Source: Zizania palustris
Lineage: Eukaryota > Streptophyta > Magnoliopsida > Poales > Poaceae
Direction: 5' to 3'
DNA length: 64,000 nt
Assembly: GCA_019279435.1 (NCBI GenBank)
Contig: JAAALK010000082.1
Location: 23,035,034-23,099,033, forward strand
Made by a program: the position numbers and the translations under genes. Positions within the stretch are counted from its first letter, which is position 1. Each line of letters starts with the position of its first letter. Below the pieces are notes generated by a model that did no database searches, was not told where the DNA came from, and worked only from the letters and a program-made list of their open reading frames with translations. Of this stretch, positions 54,754 through 64,000 are shown in pieces.

Positions 54754-55537
54754 CTACTCACCACTAGAGGCGGTCTCCATGCTCTCGGAATCACGAGTAC
54801 GCGGCTCCCGAGGGGTGGTGGGCTCGAGAAAGTTCTCGATAATGGGGTCGGAGACGAGGCCGGGGTGTGGTGCAGGGGCGCTGGTGGTGGATGGTCCGGC
54901 GGTGGAGGGGTGTGGCGGGATCCTCTTGGGGCGAGGGGTGGGCTCACGGATGGGCTTCCTCTTCCTCGGGAGGAGGGGAACCATCTCTGTGATGTTCTTC
55001 TGTAGCTGCATGATCTTGCGCTGCAGCTCGCCGTTCTTTTGGATCAAGTTCTTCGTCTCCTCAAGAAGAAACTCAACCACCTCATGGTGCTCATCGGCGT
55101 CGAGCACCGCCTCAGTATGGAGGTCGTCCATGGCCTGAAGTAGACGCGACTACCAGGCCATGACTGGATCACGCACGGAGTGAACTCCGAGGTAGATGCT
55201 ATGGTAAGCGCCGGGAGTGCACTTTGGCACAAGTCGGAAGGACGAGTTCTGAAGACGATCATCATAGATCATCCTCAGCTCCATAAGAGCCTGGAGAGCG
55301 ACGTGTTGGCACGCGACGTCGAAAGTCGGGCCCCCAAGTGCGGTGGTGTAGGGTGGCAGATGCTCCCCAGAGCCGTGGACGGTGAGGGAGACGTCACAAG
55401 GCCCGGCGAACTCCTCCAGGTACACCCCCCTGGAATTCAGGCTCGAAGAGGAACCCGAGGAAGGTAAGCATCATACGGAGCTCCCGGACGAAGCCCTCGT
55501 AGTGGCGGTAGTAGCTGTGGACTTGGTAGACAGGCAT
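54754..55537 (-). pseudogene. Upstream ORF of C, homologous to A 32768-33547
   Basis: ATG at 55537, the same N-terminal signature (FAGPCDVSLTVHGSGEHLPP, within 55150-55425), coiled coil and basic Pro-rich tail as in A. Disrupted by one extra G in the run near 55426-55431 and a stop at 55150-55152 (CAG in A). At the position where A has a stop, C has Gln. So the family once had a continuous ORF of about 260 codons. Confidence 0.75.
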
Positions 55538-55660
55538 CTACAAAACAACAAGTTGAAGAAAAGTGAGGGGAGGAACAAAGTTTATAAAGTAGGTTTTCGA
55601 GAAATAATTTTCTACAGCTATTGGCTAGGCGGGTCTGTTTGGCTTCCTACAGTCAAGTCG

Positions 55661-55672
55661 GCTCAGATACCA
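55661..55672 (-). other. Primer-binding site of C (one mismatch)
   Basis: Minus strand TGGTATCTGAGC against the usual TGGTATCAGAGC, next to the 5' LTR of C. Confidence 0.85.
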
Positions 55673-55675
55673 TCT

Positions 55676-58600
55676 TGTGGCGCCCCGATTTACCAAAATC
55701 GGAACATTATTGAATTTCACAAGAAAAACAATAATACAAGAGGTTCATCATGCGACAATCGTATGTACGACAATATTCATGGTACGTAGATCATATTTAT
55801 TACATCAGAGTTTAATAAACACAGTAATAAAAATAATTGAAATGCATGACGAACGCCTTCTTCCAGATCTTTTCACTTGACTGGGTCGCTACTCTAGACC
55901 GTCTTCGTAGTAGGCATCCTCCGAGGTGTTCAACGGGTATGAGTACAAAAAGTACTCAACAAGCCACCACAAATGCAATAGTAATGCGAGGTAATAACAA
56001 CGGAAGGGTAATGGCTAAAAGTGCGGAAAAGTACATTTTTAGTAATTGCGTTTAGTGTAGTCAATTTTATCATGCGGAATAATAAACATGAACATCATAA
56101 TATCATCTAACTCGAGGAGTACGTTTTACCTCCTCGCACAACAGTCCTTACATGTCCAACCATCATGCACATACATATCAAAAGTGATCTAACTGTGGGA
56201 TGTCACGCAACCCGCCCTTGACCGTGGGCACGACTTTTCGAAAAGATTTAAGACTCTGATCAAAGATGTACTACTGTACCCACAAGGCACGCACTCATCC
56301 CGAACACCAAAGTGTAGCGAGATGACCCATACCACGGGAACTCGTGCCAAAACCTCGGCATGAGATGCTCCAAGCGATAACCACCCGCTCTAGGTTTTGC
56401 CGGCGCGCCAGGCCGCATCCCGGCTAACGTCGCACCCCCTTTTGCGCCACGTCGGTACAAGCCACCCGCAGGTGCTGCTTGACCCATCTCCAAATGGTGG
56501 CCTCGGTTTGGAACACTCCATACCTTAGTTAGGACTTACCCACTAGACTTGTGGTTAGTACGGAAGTGTATTGCAATGGATCCCGCAGACCGGTCCTTAT
56601 AGTGCCCTGGGTGCTACCGACCAATGCCCTAGCTTGCACCCGGAACCCACCATGCATTCACTCACAACCACAACTCATCACCGACAGAATTCCAAGGATA
56701 AGAAGTAACGGGGATCATAAAGTATGAACCATTTTGCTATGACTCATTTTTATCCTATAGCGATCGTGTCAATACATTGGACACTAGCTAGTAATACTAA
56801 TCATATGGCGACAAGGAGGTTAGGCGAGATAGCATGGCTTGGGTTGCACATCAAGGTCGGGGGATCCTAAATAAATATATTGTAAGGGTTTTCATTGGAC
56901 TAATGCATGTATAACCTATGTGTTTTAGCGATAGTTTAATAAAACATGGGTTCAATATGCTCAAAAATGTTGTTTGGTGACTTGCCTTGTTCAGCGAAAG
57001 GCGAGGGAGGGACTTCCGGGAAGTATTCCGGCTCCTCGGTTGCGTCGTAGTCTTTCCAATATAAATAAAGTAGAATAAAATAAATACAACATCCGATTAA
57101 ACAATATAAAATCGCACAACAAGAACATAGGTTTTGATTGGTCCAAATTAAAGGAAACCAAGTTGTTTATTTTCTGAAACTTATTTTATAAATGATTTTC
57201 AAATTAACTAAAAGGGATTATTGTCCTTTTTATAAGGGGTTTTGAATTGTGAAAAATCTCATTTTAAGTTTTCTTTTTAATTTGAAATAAATGGTTCAGA
57301 GAAAACTTAGTGGTTTCACTATATTAATAGGAAATGAATAAATATGAACTTTACTGAAATCTAAAAAATTGAATTTACATTTTTACCCTAAGGGCATTTG
57401 AATACCTATTTAAATAATCATGAAAAATCCAAAGTAAACATACTGTTTTTATTGGATGAACATGAAGAGAATAATATTACAAATTTTCTGAAATTGGAAT
57501 GGTAATTTTTGAAGTTAAAATGTGCCAGATATGAATTTTACAAGTTTAAAACAGTTTCTGGAATTTATTTTTAAATTTAAATTGCCTCGGGTCCACGGTG
57601 AGCCAGGCCCACGGTGAACCCGTGCACTGTGCGCGTGCGCTGGATCGATCTGGACCGTTGGATCCAGATCCAACGCATGAGGGCAAGGCGGGGGAGTTAA
57701 AGTGACGTGGACGGCTGAGATTAAAACATCGAACCGGTATGCATCGTGCGGGATTTTAAATCTAGCGAACGGCTCAGATTAGAACGTACCCCTTCGCTAC
57801 GATCCGACGAACCAGATTAGACCGAACGTGCGATATAACCTGAGTCGTCCGATCACGATCGCACGGTCGGGATCAGATCCGACACGGCACGGGTACTCGG
57901 CCCGTGCCGGTCGTCTTCTCCGGCGACGGCGAGCGGGCCAAAGGCCACGGTGAGCGACGGTGGTCATACCTAAGGCCTAAAACAGAAAGAGGACACTACG
58001 GGGATCATGAGGGTACCCTTGTGGTGATGAACGGTCGATGGAACTTGGCCGGTGATGAGCAGATGCGGCGAAGATGTTCGGGTCCTCGTCGGCGGTGGCG
58101 ATCCGGCGGGATTCGTCGACGATGGATTGGTGGCCGAGGTCGGGATGGCCTTGGCGATCACGGAGGTGTGGTCGGCGTGGACGGAGAGGGGCTCCAGTGA
58201 CGACGAGTGGTGGCTGGAGTGCGGGCGATGGTGGTGCGCTAAAATCTGAAGTGAGGGCGTTCTATTGCTTCCCGCAACGAGTGAGCGTGGGGGTCACACG
58301 CGGATGGCCAGGGGGCTTAAATAAGAGCACCGGCGAGGGATAACGGGCGACGTATACAAGGAAAGCCGAGAGGGGGGTTTTCAATGGCGCCGGCGAGGTC
58401 TGCCATGCACGCGAGCGCTGATCTTGTGGCTTAATTGCGTGTGTTAACGGGGGAAATGGCCGGCGCGGTGAATCCGAGGGCGAGGTCGTCGGCCGGCGCG
58501 ATTTGGGGGCGGTGGCACGAGGTGGACAATGGTACTGACAGGCGGGGGCCACTGCCAGTGGGCGTGAGCACACGAGCGAGGCGGCTGACGGGTGGGGTCG

Positions 58601-59047
58601 GGCTCGGGCGCAAGAGGGGGCGGTCGGCGCCGACAGGTGGGGCCAGGGTGTCGGGCGCACGCGCGAGGGGAGAGAGGCTCACTGACGGGTGGGGTCGGGC
58701 TATCAGTCCGAGGCGGGCGAGGGTAACGGGCTGGGCCGGCCAAGAGAGAGAGAAAGGGAGGGGGGCCCATTACTGTTTAAAATGTTTTCTGATTAAAAAT
58801 AATTGTAGAAATTGGTTTAAAATAATAGGGCTACTTCCAAGGTTGATAAAAATTTGTAAAAATTCTCAAAAACATATCTTGGCCTTAGGATCATACATAA
58901 AAATTTTCAGCTCCTGATTAGGCCATTTCATCTAGGTTGTAGTTCAAAATGGTGAAGGAGGGCATTAAAGGTATTTCCAAAATAATAAAATTCCAGGAAT
59001 TTGGATTAATTAATATTTTTATTCCTTTGAAAATTTGGGGTGTTACA
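55676..59047 (-). repeat. 5' LTR of C
   Basis: 3372 bp, aligned with 46603-50039. It lacks about 16 bp near 57748 and about 50 bp near 58466 relative to the other copy. The hairpin segment is conserved near 56607-56644. Confidence 0.93.
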
Positions 59048-59714
59048 CCTCCCGAAGCCCTCCAGAGCCTTCCAGGGCTCTTTAGTGCCAAGCCTTTGGA
59101 CCCCTCTGGTCCACTTAGGAGCCAAGCCTCTAGGACCCCTCCAGTCCCCTTCGGAGCCCTCTCTGGAGCCTTTTGGAGCCCACTCCGAGAGCCGGTTCAG
59201 GGCCTACTTTGGAGCCCTCTTCGGGGTCCGCTTCAGAGTGCCATTCGGAGCCTCCTCAACCGCCTCCACCTGAAGGACACCAGAAAATACTCCGGACCAG
59301 GAAAAATATCCAAGCATCACAATAGTATAAAGCCATACCGGGGACCCTCGCCCTTGGTATGACGTATACCTACTCCAAAAGTGATGTTTATCTACTGCAT
59401 CTGTAAAGTCAAATGTACAGTAGCCTAGCTTTTTTCCTTTCTTGCCCCCATGAAGCCTATGGCTTGTAGAGGGCAATTGAGTCTTTTCCTTTGGCTTGCG
59501 TGCCTATAAAAGCAGGGCCATGCCCTTGTAATAGACACGTTATGGAGTAGAGGCAAAACTATGCCAAATCCATTGTAAACTAGACGTAGGGCTATTATTC
59601 CTCTAGGGAGGCCTGAACTAGTATAAATTCTCTCCCTCTGTGAGAACCCTTCGAGGTTCACTCTACACACCATATACCACATAAAAACCTATTGTAGCTA
59701 ACACAATTGCTATA
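59048..59714 (+). repeat. 3' LTR of B3, second part
   Basis: Resumes the B3 LTR after C; TATAAAAG at about 59505. It ends TTGCTATA, slightly changed from the family end GCTACAACA, then the second copy of the flanking ~78 bp follows. Confidence 0.88.
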
Positions 59715-59716
59715 TT

Positions 59717-59794
59717 GTCCTTGGGCGAGGCAGCCTCTTGTCGGTCTCATTATCGATTGTCGCCTGATTCCTTTTGCTTTTGGTTCACAGCTTT
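59717..59794 (+). repeat. Right copy of the ~78 bp duplication flanking B3
   Basis: CCTTGGGCGAGGCAGCCTCT...GGTTCACAGCTT, matching 24117-24194 with about four differences. After it the PMD-like gene continues in sequence (TTTACCATGATCTTGG). Confidence 0.85.
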
Positions 59795-61200
59795 TTACCA
59801 TGATCTTGGACTCGAGAAGATAATCTAGTTTGCATATGAATACTTATCTGAGTATGAATACCCTCATGAATTTCTCTTGACCGACGTGTGTTGGAACAAG
59901 GGTTCCACCAAAATTTTCAAAACCTTTACCACCCCTTGCCTTCTGCCCATCAACTTCACTACCCGCTGGGCTTCTTATGAATTTTATCACCTGACTGTAT
60001 GCTCGCGGTAGTTAGGGTTTGGCCAGCTTCCTCCTCAACTATTCTTTATCAGCCGAATCCAAATCTGTGGAGAAATTGTGAATGCCCAGAAGTATGATCA
60101 GCTATCTTGAAGGGCTGATGGGGCGCCCTATGGTGACCTCACTCCTTGGTCGGCTTGTACCATTGGGTCTATTGACTTCGAGGCGTGGTGGGGCGAATCG
60201 GTGCTATGGCTTTTTGATCGGCCTTTGAGGTCTTACTGCGAGCATCTGCGTCCTTGTTATGCCGATGATTCCACACTGGTACGTTTCTTGACTCCTTTCA
60301 TTCATGTTCCTCATTATCTTGCTCCTTTGCTAATCCTTGTGTAGTGCAGGGGGGTGACACAGATGCTCAGCAGGTGAGCCGGAGAAACTGGTCGATTGAC
60401 TATCAGCCGCAATCAGTCGTTAGTGTTATGGGTAGTGGGGCTCCTACCCTGAAGAATTTTCTTTCCGACGGGTGAGTCAAAACTCCAACGCGTAAGCGCA
60501 AGGCGTCAAATGGAGGAGCTCATTGATTCACCAGACCTTGACCTGGCTAGGTACCCATTCTATTCTCCCAGATGTTTGGCGATGTCTTTTCCCCTTTGTA
60601 ATGTGTTTTCTTTTCCTTCAGTAGACATTGTCCACTTCCCCGGGCAAACAAGCCACAGCTTCTACTAAAGTGCCTTCATTAGTTTAGGTATACTTGGGTC
60701 TTTACCCGGCATATCTTGTTTTGAGCTTTCAATGTTTGATGCCTTTTATTATCCAACCTTCTTCACCTGTCATTGTATCCCCTCCAGAGGCTTCTAACCC
60801 AGTAGCCAATGAACCGGCTAGCACTTGATCGCCCCCGCTAGTTGGTGGTGCCACGGCGGAGACTGTTATTGGGGCCGATGTGCCAAAATCTGCATCTATA
60901 GATCCCGGTGTGTCGGCCAATGTGGTTGATATGGCTACCACCATAGAGGCCAATATGTCGGGAGGCATGGTGTTCAATGCTGGGGTTCCTTTTGTCTCAC
61001 CCCCTCATGATGTACCCAACTTGTCTTTCCTTTTCCCGCTTGTCCTCTACATAACTGACATCGGCCTCTATTGCGGCAGACGACAGATGTCGCGGGATCG
61101 CCTGCCCCCCAAGGTAGTCTTGAGGAAGAGGGGTCGCACACTCTTCCGGTGGCCGATGATGCCGTTGTTTCTTCTGTAGATATCAAGTAGTCCTTGTGGG
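59795..61200 (+). pseudogene. PMD-like gene, 3' part
   Basis: Continues the relic from 24194: FYHDLGLEKII, FAYEYLSEYEYPHEFLLTDV, then ITRWASYEFYH-like text. A probable intron ends at TTGTGTAGTGCAG (about 60350). A Ser/Ala/Val-rich C-terminal region follows (60800-61180). Stops and frameshifts are frequent. No catalytic motif is visible. It could be an accessory gene of an old retroelement, given the LTR-like sequence that follows, or a host MAIN-like fragment. Confidence 0.55.
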
Positions 61201-61532
61201 CATGATAGGTAGATTGGTAGTGGTCTAGTCTGGTTAGGTATACGACAGGACCACACATGTAAACTGTCATGTCGGGTACTGTAGCCATGTCACTGAATGA
61301 CTGGCAAAGTCGTTATGACCGTATCCCTACCAATAGGGGTATGGGAATTGTAATACTAAAGTAAGACTAGGGGCTGAGAGGGTATGGGTCCTGTGCAGGG
61401 CTCCACTATAAATACCCTCTCCCCTGCATTGTATAGGAGACAGAACTCCATATCCAAGAATACAACCTTTGAGAAAAGCTTTCACCGTAACCTAGTTTCC
61501 TCAAACCTGTTGGCATAATCTTTTACACCAAC
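61201..61532 (+). repeat. Probable LTR 3' portion (plus strand) after the PMD relic
   Basis: TATAAATA at 61407-61414 followed by a leader-like stretch, and an end (TGTTGGCATAATCTTTTACA then CCAACA) similar to the end of solo LTR G. The start is not defined and no target duplication was found, so the left border is approximate. Confidence 0.45.
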
Positions 61533-61990
61533 ATGAGGACTATTCCAAGCCTCCGAATTGGATAATAGCTTGAGATAGTTCAAAGTGTGTATTGAATATC
61601 TAAGTATTCGATACCCCTTTACAGAACAAAGAGGGGTATTTATAGACAAGATACATTAGGAAATGACTCCTTTACCCTCTAATTACAACCGACTTAGAAG
61701 ATATTGTTTAATATCTTTCGTAGGGTTAAAAGGGTAAAAGACTAATTTAACAGTGAGAAAGTAATTCTTCTGTCCTTGCTGACAGTACCCCTTCGGGTGA
61801 AGAGGCTTCGGGATTCTTCGTCTCACCGAAGACTTAGCGGAGACTTTTATCGTAGAGGGCTCCGAATACAGTGAAGCCTTGATGCTTTAGGACCTTCGGA
61901 GATCAAATCTTCTGACTTCGTTTTGTCTTTTGACGGCGTTGATGTAGAGGTTTTGTCAGGACATGGAGGATGAAATATTTTCCCCCAATA
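61533..61990 (-). repeat. 3' LTR of element J (minus strand), truncated
   Basis: Reverse complement of the G-type LTR: on the minus strand it begins TATTGGGGGAAAATAT at 61990 (mutated TG) and its 3' terminal ~80 bp is missing at the 61533 side. Upstream on the minus strand lies GAGGGGCTAC, the same PPT-like sequence that precedes the B LTRs. Confidence 0.75.
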
Positions 61991-62396
61991 GTAGCCCCTC
62001 AAATACTTCTCTCCTTATTTCCTGTGTAGGGAAGAGGGCAGTATACGTAAGAAATAATTTCATGTCTAAAACTTGGAAAATAATCCGAAAGTCCTTACAA
62101 CCATTAGTAATAATGCCTTCGGGGATAAGAAATCTCCGGACCCGAAACCCGTTCGGAGGTGTCCAAGGAAGCAGCTTCCGAGCCGAAGTTTCTTTGGAGC
62201 CAAACTAGTCGTTAGTTCTCAGAGCCATTAAACCCAAATTAGAGTCGTTACTCTCTAAGAAGGCTAATGGTTGAACGATCTCATGGCAGTTGTAAGTCTT
62301 CACTGTGATGGCCCTACAAGTCATAACGGCGTCGAAACCAAAACAAAGAAACCCAAACGTTGCTTTGTAATGTACAGCACAAGGGACTTCAGGGGT

Positions 62397-62405
62397 TATA
62401 AAAGG
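62397..62405 (+). promoter_or_regulatory. TATA box of the J antisense gene
   Basis: TATAAAAGG within GGGGTTATAAAAGGAAGG, about 165 bp upstream of the ATG at 62564, followed by a pyrimidine-rich leader. Same position as the boxes at 21366-21374 and 46106-46114. Confidence 0.6.
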
Positions 62406-62563
62406 AAGGAGAATAGTGATTTTCAGGCACATTACCGACAGCTTCTGTAGACTTGCTTTTTTCCTTCCCGAGCGCTCATTTCCAATCTTCCTAGCTTTCT
62501 CCTATAGCGAAAACTAGCTCCAAACTTCCTGCGCTGGCTTCGGCTTTGGCTCAGCAGCAGGCC

Positions 62564-64000
62564 ATGGCGGTGGCGGTGGGGCCTTCGGAGAATCCTCAAC
62601 CTGCCAGTCCTCGTGATCTCTGGCCGGCATCCACCAAGTATATGGATCAATCGTATAGCTTGGGGGCATCAACCTGCTCGAAGAAGACGATTGTCGAGGC
62701 GGTGGCTAGGAAGCTGGGGCCCATAGTGAAAGTGTGATCCCTGGGGAAAGAGATTATTCTGGTGTCGCAGGCAGGAGAATTCATCGCATTTGAAGCCTTC
62801 TTCGAAGCTGGACTCAGGCTCCCTTCTATGGACTTCTTGATGGAGGTATTGGATCTATTCCATGTAAAACTTCATCAACTTTCTTCGAATGCAATCGCTC
62901 GCTTGGCCATATTCGAATCGGCCTTGTGGGTCGAAGGGTTTGCGGGGAGAGCAGAGATCTTCGCTGCTCTCCACAAAGCTTCATGTCAGCCAAAGACATA
63001 CACTGGATTCGGAGGGGAGAAGATGGTGGTGGCCTTCAGAAGCATAAACTTCCAGCTTCGGGATGAATTCCAAGACTAGTTTCCGACGAAGGCCATCAAC
63101 GACCAGTGGTATTCTGAATAGATCCTCCGCTAGTTCTATGCAGAGGTGGGCACGACCTCCGCTTTGGAAGGGCCCCTAGAGGAGATCATGTACCGGAGGG
63201 AGCCAGATATCATCCCCGATCAAAGCCAACTTTAGGTACGTCTTGGGTTGCTGTACTCCGTGAGTCGACGCATGAGTATGCGCGACTTAGCTGAGGAATT
63301 CATTGCCCTCCAAATTCCTCCCCTGATGGCCGCCTAGCCAATCCACTTCGAAGAGAACCCGGAGGGGGCACTTCGAGAAATCTCTTCAAACTCCGCAGGT
63401 AGGCTTTCTACATATCCTGCATCAAAATGTTTCATACACATATATTGATTTAATTTTATTGAATTAATGAGATGATATCTTATCTTTCAGCTTTGTGGAT
63501 GACTTGGACTCGAGAGCAAATTGTCCGAGCTGCGGATAAAGTCCTTAGAGCCCCTACGCTCATGGAGAAAGAGCGGAGGGTGAAGCTGGTCGGGAACTAG
63601 GAGCGATTCAACCGATTATGGAGCGTACTCAGAGTCGAGCCCCCAGCCCTTCCGGTCTGGTCCATAACAGATCTAGCTCCGAGGAAGAGGAAGGTCGAGG
63701 CTGGGACTTCCAGCCCAGTGAATACGCCAATGAAGAAAGTGACCCGCAAGCCGAAGGCTCATACCCCTTCGAAATCACCTGTTTTGTCACTGGAGCAATC
63801 CAAAGAAGAAGATGAAGCGGACATGCAGATGGTGGAGGAGTTCAAAGCACTGCTTACGGGGAGCGATGAAGAAGGGTCTTGGATGGAAACTGAGACCGTC
63901 GTCCTAGATGGCGCGGAGGTGGCACTAAACGAAGAGGGGAGCGAGCCTAGGCAGGTGGATGCCGAAGTTGCTCCATTGAGCTAGATAGACATCCCGGTTT
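62564..64000 (+). pseudogene. Antisense accessory gene of J (Transposase_28/PF04195-like)
   Basis: ATG at 62564 in a good context (GCCATGG). The first exon encodes MAVAVGPSENPQPASP, a stop at 62735-62737, then in the same frame FIAFEAFFEAGLRLPSMDFL and SNAIARLAIFESALWVEGFA, the family signature also in B1 and B3 but clearly diverged. It continues with QLRDEFQD and, past further stops, MSMRDLAEEFIALQIPPLM. A GT-AG intron at 63399-63490 (GCAG/GTAGGC to CTTTCAG/CTTTG) sits where B1 has one. The next exon has KERRVKLVGN then a TAG at 63598-63600, and a KRKVEAGT basic, then acidic region. Continues beyond the window. Function unknown. Confidence 0.72.
63399..63490 (+). other. Intron in the J antisense gene (92 bp)
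   Basis: Donor CTCCGCAG/GTAGGC and acceptor TTATCTTTCAG/CTTTG with AT-rich interior. Its position in the protein matches the B1 intron at 20257-20317. Confidence 0.65.

Larger units (their letters stand above)
46603..59047 (-). mobile_element. Full-length, decayed Tekay-type element C (minus strand)
   Basis: LTRs 46603-50039 (3') and 55676-59047 (5'), internal region 50040-55675, target duplication CCTCC (46598-46602 and 59048-59052). Same family as A: gag-pol, upstream ORF, polypurine tract and PBS are all recognisable on the minus strand. LTRs differ by several percent, including short deletions, and the coding region has many stops and frameshifts. Older than A and not functional. Confidence 0.95.
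24195..59714 (+). mobile_element. Tat-like, pol-less LTR retrotransposon B3 (contains nested A, F/G and C)
   Basis: Same family as B1: LTRs at 24195-25048 and 46414-46602 plus 59048-59714, PBS at 25051-25068, antisense accessory gene ending near 26517 and starting at 45958. Removing A, F and C leaves about 6.9 kb. Each nested insertion is delimited by a 5 bp duplication and the host sequence matches B1 across every junction (for example AAGGC/CCTCTCTACG against B1 20690). B3 interrupts the PMD-like relic. Instead of a 5 bp duplication, about 78 bp is duplicated at its flanks. Confidence 0.9.
61991..64000 (-). mobile_element. Tat-like element J, internal part (runs off window)
   Basis: The internal region lies to the right of the minus-strand 3' LTR. 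It contains the accessory gene on the plus strand, antisense to the LTR, at the same distance from the LTR as in B1/B3. The 5' LTR and PBS are outside the window. Target duplication not assessable. Confidence 0.7.

Overview
This window reads as intergenic, heterochromatin-like DNA from a grass (Poaceae). Nearly all of it is nested LTR retrotransposons, and I see no ordinary host gene, tRNA or rRNA. The grass assignment rests on family resemblance: Tekay/Del-type chromoviruses with ~3.4 kb LTRs beginning TGTAACACCC (like rice Retrosat-2), Tat-like gypsy elements with an antisense accessory gene, a long-LTR copia element, and plant-mobile-domain relics. I cannot name the species; a rice-like or related grass is my best guess. 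All divergence figures are by-eye estimates.

Layout. (1) 1-4469: 3' half of a decayed gypsy element (I) with gag-like and integrase remnants and a 3' LTR. It sits in an old minus-strand Tekay-type LTR (H, 4470-6240, with a tiny remnant at about 22570-22583). (2) 6241-22569: Tat-like element B1 (834 bp 5' LTR, PBS, 3' LTR), also inside H. B1 is split by the copia-like element D (9238-18599, TSD ACCGC), which has gag-type ORFs but no pol. (3) 22584-24194, continuing at 59795-61200: a broken plant-mobile-domain (PMD) gene, the oldest layer. It is interrupted by a second Tat-like element, B3 (24195-59714). (4) B3 holds three nested insertions: full-length Tekay element A (29234-41655, TSD AAGGC, one open 1515-codon gag-pol frame); Tekay-type solo LTR F (41704-45456, TSD GGCAG/GGAAG), itself carrying solo LTR G (44126-44621, TSD GTATG); and full-length but decayed minus-strand Tekay element C (46603-59047, TSD CCTCC) in B3's 3' LTR. 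(5) 61201-64000: a probable plus-strand LTR end, then a minus-strand element J (3' LTR 61533-61990) related to G.

How the genes work together. Element A could in principle supply Gag, protease, RT/RNase H, integrase and a chromodomain; its LTRs differ by only about 1%. B1, B3 and D lack any pol and would depend on enzymes from relatives. The most interesting shared feature is in B1, B3 and J: a multi-exon gene runs antisense to the LTRs. It starts about 0.5 kb from the 3' LTR, has its own TATA box about 150-165 bp upstream of the ATG and short GT-AG introns, and encodes a protein resembling the plant 'putative gypsy type transposon' family (Transposase_28/PF04195) followed by a coiled-coil, DUF390-like region. 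All three copies are broken, many by CAG-to-TAG or TGG-to-TAG changes in CHG context, consistent with deamination of methylated cytosine.
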